Positions 59,401 to 64,000 of a stretch of DNA of 64,000 nt are shown piece after piece. The number at the start of each line of letters is the position of its first letter. Positions within the stretch are counted from its first letter, which is position 1. Source of the stretch: Ananas comosus. Its lineage: Eukaryota > Streptophyta > Magnoliopsida > Poales > Bromeliaceae. Made by a program: the position numbers and the translations under genes. Location: positions 855,514 to 919,513 of the forward strand of contig NC_033639.1 in assembly GCF_001540865.1 (NCBI RefSeq), read 5' to 3'. A model generated the notes under the pieces. The model had not been told where the DNA came from and searched no databases. It saw nothing but the letters and a program-made list of their open reading frames with translations.

Positions 59401-60031
59401 TATGGCAGCTGAATTAGCTTTCACTTCATTACGCTCTTAGGGAAATTGAATAGAGTTTGACAGGGTGACCTGATTGAAATATAAATTGAAGTTCGGTGAT
59501 TCAATTGTAACTGGTTGAAGTTCAGTCCAATGGTTTAATTTTACTTAGTTCCAAGTTAAAAGTTGCATACATGTTATAGAACTGAGGTTGTCTGAGTCTG
59601 CAGTTTAAACCAAATCTCTACTTTTTGATCCTTCTTGGATCTTTTCTTGACATTGTTGTTAGACTTCATTTACTTGGCCACATATGTATCCGGTGGTCCA
59701 TCTTGTGGGTTAAGCTAAAAGTAGAAGCTCCAAGGCTTCTGGCGGAACTTTAGAAGAGTTTTTAATTAATAAGATGTTCTCTTCAAATAGCATTTCTGAC
59801 CAAAACAAGAACATTAGAGGTGTTTTGCCATCGGCACGGTCAATAGGCAGTAAATATGATTTCACATCAACATAAGCAAGTCTCTCCACTCTAATTTTAT
59901 TTCCGTTGTTGCTAGGATTATTTATTTTTATCTTCATTTATTTCATATTGAACTTATGCCTTATCCTCAATATTTGCATTGGCAGCTTGTATTTCTTAGA
60001 GATCAGTGTTCCAAAGGAGGTGAGTTTGTAG
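50496..60031 (+). CDS. ZTP29: ZIP-family zinc transporter, ZTP29-like, 12 exons
   Basis: Exons: 50496-50574, 52286-52344, 52449-52541, 52642-52731, 52839-52920, 54526-54581, 56169-56225, 57337-57377, 57627-57694, 58657-58713, 58804-58921, 59986-60031. All junctions are GT-AG and in phase; the sum is 846 bases, 281 residues. The protein opens MDSSSSSSQVLVALALSLVG and ends EISVPKEVSL. Transmembrane helices carry the ZIP metal-site motifs HNFPEG (139-144) and HNIPEG (168-173), and a later HEMLP (238-242). A short charged loop (about 95-125, SDDDGSGKDLMKKHRRQV) separates helices 3 and 4. The Arabidopsis homologue sits in the endoplasmic reticulum and moves zinc to the cytosol, with a reported link to salt stress and the unfolded-protein response. 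No defect is visible. Introns 1, 5, 6 and 11 are large and contain inverted-repeat elements. The 5' leader has CT and CTT repeats just before the ATG. Confidence 0.95.
53131..53472. mobile_element. GC-rich inverted-repeat element in ZTP29 intron 5
   Basis: GGTTTTAAGTGCCCGTCGGC near 53132 is mirrored by CACGGCACTTAAATCC near 53453. Multiple GTGCC / GGCAC words fill both arms. A related copy is at 54945-55285. Confidence 0.6.
54788..54862. repeat. Short tandem duplication in ZTP29 intron 6
   Basis: A 31-base unit beginning ATAACTGTATATCCCATATG is present twice head to tail. Confidence 0.85.
54945..55285. mobile_element. GC-rich inverted-repeat element in ZTP29 intron 6
   Basis: CATGGTTTGAAGTGCCGCCC near 54947 is mirrored by CACGACACTTTAAACCTTGG near 55267. 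The centre is disturbed by a single N at 55090 between two near-identical segments, so its true length is uncertain. Confidence 0.55.
55530..55830. repeat. Dispersed repeat in ZTP29 intron 6
   Basis: Similar to 15090-15235 near the CNL promoter. Ends near GGTTGTTTAAC and CTAACCAAACAGCAG suggest a MITE. Confidence 0.4.
59073..59545. mobile_element. Inverted-repeat MITE in ZTP29 intron 11
   Basis: GGGTAAATTGCACCATCACT at 59073 pairs with CCAATGGTTTAATTTTACTT near 59530. TTCAGGTCACTGAATTTGAA, AATTGACTCGAAC and their partners (GGTGACCTGATTGAAAT, GTTCGGTGATTCAATTG) lie inside. The GTAAATTGCACC tip is like the Mutator-type MITE at 21152. Confidence 0.6.
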
Positions 60032-61579
60032 AATTGAGGATACAACGAACCGTACTTTGTAAATTCCAGAATCTGACGAGGTTCCTTTCCTACCTCTGTT
60101 TCTCATCTGATAGCCTGTATTATACTTCTCATCAAGAAAAGGAAAACAATTCTTGTATTGTTATATTGAGGTTGTAACTCTGGTGATTAAAAAAACAGGC
60201 AGCATTTGTTCTTTCTATTATCATTGTCACAAAATCTTCTCTGCCAAACTCTTCTGATTATAGATAAGCCTATTACTCTAGTTTTCTTATAGTAATGTTC
60301 AAAAGCATATCTTTAAAACTGATTGCTGAATGGTTTTAGCACCTTTTTGGCCACTGCTTCTCAGTTGTTTGAAAGCGGTTGGAGGCTAATAGTTGGAATT
60401 GAGAAGCTTCTCATGAAGGGATCAACCCTAGCAATGTTGTTAGCATTTGTCAGTGGCCTTTCCTTGTGTTAAGTTGCTATTTGGTATCATCTAATATTAG
60501 CATTAAATTTGTCGCATACTCAGTTGGGGACAAAGCTTTTCATTGACTCACTATTTTGTACTTATACTACGGTAAGTATGAGAAAGATCTTTTGAGATGG
60601 ATATCGATCATGTTGTCACAGTTTATAGATTGCATCATCTGTAAAGAAAGATTGAGACAATCTTCAAATTGACATGATTAACATGATTATCGACATCGAA
60701 CACAAACTTGCAAACCCAAATTCAGCCCTTGTTCGAACTGTTTTGTCGTTGGGTCTCTGTTTGCTAATTTTAGCTTTACTAAAGCTCTATAAAACATCTC
60801 GTTATTTGATTAAATTTCTCTCCAAGTGCTCTGATCTATCTTGAGTTCAGTGTTCTGTATCAACATCTTTTCTATAATCTCAGCTTTACAATAACTGGGT
60901 AAATACAGTAGCAACTGATTTTTCTGTTTCTGAGTTGATCATGAATTGTATTATTGCCTGTCGCAGTTTGTAAGTTTTCTTTCGCTTGTTCTATCAGTAA
61001 TAACTGCTGTCATCTGTTAATCTGAACTACTGTATCTGAATGCTATCCTATTATGCATATAGGTTGTTGTAAAGTGGATGATACCAGTAACATGTTTACC
61101 TTAGATATTTTACCAAATCCTGTAGTTCAGAATCATATCAGTTATTGCTAATCTAGGCCATTTAAATAGTTTACGAGGCAATTTTGAAGGTAGAAGAGCT
61201 GTAAAAATTATGGTTGATTACTAGTTTGGGTCCCTAAAGTTTGACCTCCAGTTCATTTTTCTCCTCGAAGTTTCTGCTGTAAGTAAGATTTTGAAGTTTG
61301 TTATGCATAACAATGAAGCTTTATGTAATTATGCATTTCAAAATTTGTGTAATCCAAGCAGTTTCATTAAACCTACCTTGCTTAACATAAAAACATCTTG
61401 ACAAAATTAAGTTTAGCATCAAATAGTAGGGTTGGTTTATGAAACTACGAGAAAGTGTTAAATTATATGAAACAACCATTGCACTCCAAAACTTTAAGCT
61501 ACTAGAGAATGATATTTTTTTTATATTTATATTTAACACTTTCCTTCACATCTAAGCTGAAGACATTTGGTAAGTTCAA

Positions 61580-61922
61580 GATGCGATTGGAATTAATTGG
61601 GAGGAAATTAACAAATAAATAACACTAGAGGCCTGGTGGGACTCGAATTGAGAATCTCATGCTTCGATATCATGTTAAATCATATGGAACAACCGTTGTT
61701 CTTCAAAAGCTTAAACTATTAGAAAATGATGTTTTTAGTTTTTATATTCAATAGGATGCAATTGACATGAATTAATTTGGAGGAAATTAATAAATTAAAT
61801 AACGTTAGGGGCCTAGTGGGACTTGAATTCAAAACCTCATGTTTTGATATCATGTTAAATTATATGAAATAATTATTGTTCTCGAATCCAGAGAATAGTG
61901 TTTTTAATATTTATATTCAATA
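61580..61922. repeat. Tandem repeat, two units of about 173 bp
   Basis: Unit 1 (about 61580-61752) and unit 2 (61753-61922) share GATGCAATTG-type starts, GGGCCTAGTGGGACTTGAAT, ATATCATGTTAAAT and a TTTATATTCAATAG end. A partial third copy precedes at about 61445-61550. A relative lies at 19640-19830. Confidence 0.65.
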
Positions 61923-63058
61923 GAATGCAATTGAACTGAGGGTAAAACTTTGAGGACTCAGTTCTTATGATTGAAACTCTGATGGCAAACTTAAATTTGA
62001 TTAAACTCATGGATTAAATTTCTGAGCAGCTCTAAAGTTTTCATAATTCATTTTTTTGATATTAAAGTGATGAAATCATATACAAATGCATGGGAGCTCA
62101 CTGTTGTTTCTTTGAATACTGATTTTGTAACACTTTGAATAGTATTCTTACTGGACTATAAAAGTATATATATAGAATCACATTTAGATTTTTCACTATT
62201 CTGATGATCTTTTTGATGTCATTGCATAAAAGATAGAGAGGTAGTTTGGTTGTATTGTGAGCAGAAGCATGGAAAGATAAAGGTAGCTTCCTTAATGCAT
62301 ATTTGCTCTTCATATTATTAAATCCACACACACATTTTTTTGAAAGATCAACAGTTCTACTCAGTCTATAACTTCTAACAGGTATTGAAAAATCCCTATA
62401 ATCTCAGATTCGGTGCGGATAACGAGGCGTCTCGGAAGCTAATTTCAAAGGGAGTAATTGCATCTAGCTGAAGGAAATGTCCAAACATGACAGAAGGGTT
62501 TCACTAAGAGATCAATCACCCCAAAAGTGCTTATGGTCCTCTCCTTGTCTCATTGAGGAAAAAGAGCCAATGAATACAATTCTCCAAGTCCATAGAGAAA
62601 GAGTATGGGGTAGAGGTGAGTTCTTTTCTTTCAAACAATGATTTCTCCAACCCATTCAATAGCTTTGTTGTGGATCCTTTCTCTTTCTTAGGAAATTTGA
62701 TCTTGATGTGGTGGAGATAAAAGGAGATAACCAGGCTCCAAAGTAAAGGAGAATGGCAAAAAAGTCTTTCATCAACTAAAGTAGAAAGAAGCTCTCATGA
62801 ATTTTCTTCAAAACTTTATTGGGAAGGGGTGTCTCATGTCACATTTATACCTAGGTGGACATTTAGACTCTGGATTCTTAAATATAAAGCCAGCACCCAC
62901 ACCCCCCACCTTCAATCTATATAAGGAAGGGGGTGGAACAATTAGTTATGGGCACAAGTGAAGGGATCTGGCTTTTAAAGTGATTGTTTTAATAGTTATG
63001 GGCACAAACAAAAGTGATTGGCTTTAAGTGCTTGGTATTCAAGGGATTTTATGGGGTC

Positions 63059-63065
63059 TCCCTCC

Positions 63066-63102
<37 letters not shown>

Positions 63103-63109
63103 TCTCACT
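63059..63109. repeat. (CT)n-(CA)n compound microsatellite
   Basis: A CT run followed by CA units. Confidence 0.9.
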
Positions 63110-63344
63110 CACTATATATACATTCATCTTTTTGGTTGATTGCTACCAAAAAGGACAAGTGATGTATTTTAGGGAGGCTGGTCTCTGTAGTAGAGTGTGA
63201 TTTGGGGGATAAATTTAGTAGGAATAACTTTTTTTTGTTTATCCTTGGCTTATTCTTTTATCGTCGGTATAATCAGGAAAATGATTGTAAGGTAACTATA
63301 ATATATCTTTTTGAGAGAAAAGTAGCAAGTTACAATATTTTGTT

Positions 63345-63440
63345 CATTATTTAGAAATGAACTCAACTAGTAATCCGAAGCAATTAGGCTTCGAACTTGC
63401 TATTTCAGATACCAGTCATTAAATCCTTAGCTAATGATGT
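63345..63440 (-). mobile_element. Possible tRNA-derived SINE head
   Basis: On the minus strand TTAGCTAAGGA resembles a pol III A box. About 30 bases later CAAGTTCGAAGCC resembles a B box. No poly(A)/T tail or target duplication was confirmed. Confidence 0.25.
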
Positions 63441-64000
63441 TAAGTACGGCCAGTAAGGATAACTATAATGTTGGGAACTAATTGCAATGGTTTATGGGAA
63501 TAAGTGGGCACATAATGGTAACACTGGTCTATGGGAGTTTAGAACTAGAAGTGTTGTTTCTGGATTATTCTGGAATAGTCAAGATTAAGCTTACTAGATT
63601 TGATTTTTTGCAGAATAAGAGGGATAACTTTAAGTTATTCAATGTTTTCTTTGTGTACATTGCATGGTAGTAAATTCTTGGGTGCATTTATTATGCCATC
63701 ATGGACATGATGGTGGGCCCTGTTGGATATATGTGGATTGGGCTTTTAATGCTAAGAAATAATTGGGTGTCATTGTGCTCTCAGGAAGGATACAAAAATA
63801 TTGGTCACTTAACAGTTTACACTAGTAATTGAGAACAGGATCCATCACCTCCAAATTGAAACAACACAAAATTAGATAGTTCTTCTAGTAATATTAAGCT
63901 ATTCTTTTATTATTATTTTTCTTTGCAAATATAAAATACAAAAACACTGTTTTGTGGTAGCTTAGCTTTAGCATTTGGAGAAAAATGGTTATTTTTTGTT

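Larger units (their letters stand above)
60032..64000. other. 3' flank of ZTP29 and intergenic DNA, no gene recognised
   Basis: The ZTP29 3' UTR probably covers the first 150-200 bases. The remainder has only short open stretches without family features; the sequence near 62380-62900 is less AT-rich but stop-rich in all frames. Confidence 0.45.

Overview
The window is plant nuclear DNA, most likely from a monocot. It is AT-rich and has spliced genes with GT-AG introns, TATA boxes close upstream of several starts, and a dense load of small transposable elements. All recognisable proteins belong to plant families: a CC-NBS-LRR immune receptor, an A20/AN1 stress-associated protein, an arabinogalactan peptide, a P-class PPR protein and a ZTP29-type zinc transporter. 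Species cannot be fixed from the sequence alone. Seven isolated N characters, several of them sitting between near-duplicate sequences, point to a draft assembly with poorly resolved joins.

Layout. 1-9000: two decayed PIF/Harbinger elements in the same orientation (minus strand). Between them lies the 5' part of a DnaJ (J-domain) gene that is cut exactly at an exon boundary by the first element; the same junction is present at the edge of the second copy. 9050-9810: fold-back elements, including a Mutator-type MITE. 10148-11494: intact A20/AN1 zinc-finger gene with an intron in its 5' leader. 15571-19077: intact single-exon CNL resistance gene. 20100-25080: a run of MITE-like elements around a small arabinogalactan-peptide gene (22052-22237, minus). 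26347-27970: local duplications joined by single Ns, probably assembly artefacts. 30640-35211 (minus): a two-exon PPR gene whose 2.1 kb intron carries another inverted-repeat element. 35400-39300: tandem and dispersed repeats. 41071-41384 (minus): the first exon of a MYB/SANT (DIVARICATA-type) gene with an apparent one-base frameshift. A Helitron of about 1.9 kb with a captured exon lies just beyond the GA-rich stretch that looks like its leader (41800-43711). 44290-44950: a TRIM-like LTR remnant. 50496-60031: a complete 12-exon ZTP29-type zinc transporter whose introns hold several inverted-repeat elements. 60032-64000: no gene recognised.

The genes are unrelated neighbours and not a pathway; each has its own promoter. 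The parts of most interest are the DnaJ/Harbinger junction shared by two copies, the Helitron with a captured exon upstream of a broken MYB gene, a fold-back family with a 5-bp target duplication, and the one-base-N duplications that warn against reading the local repeats as biology. I saw no CRISPR array, no tRNA or rRNA gene, and no new multi-gene system.
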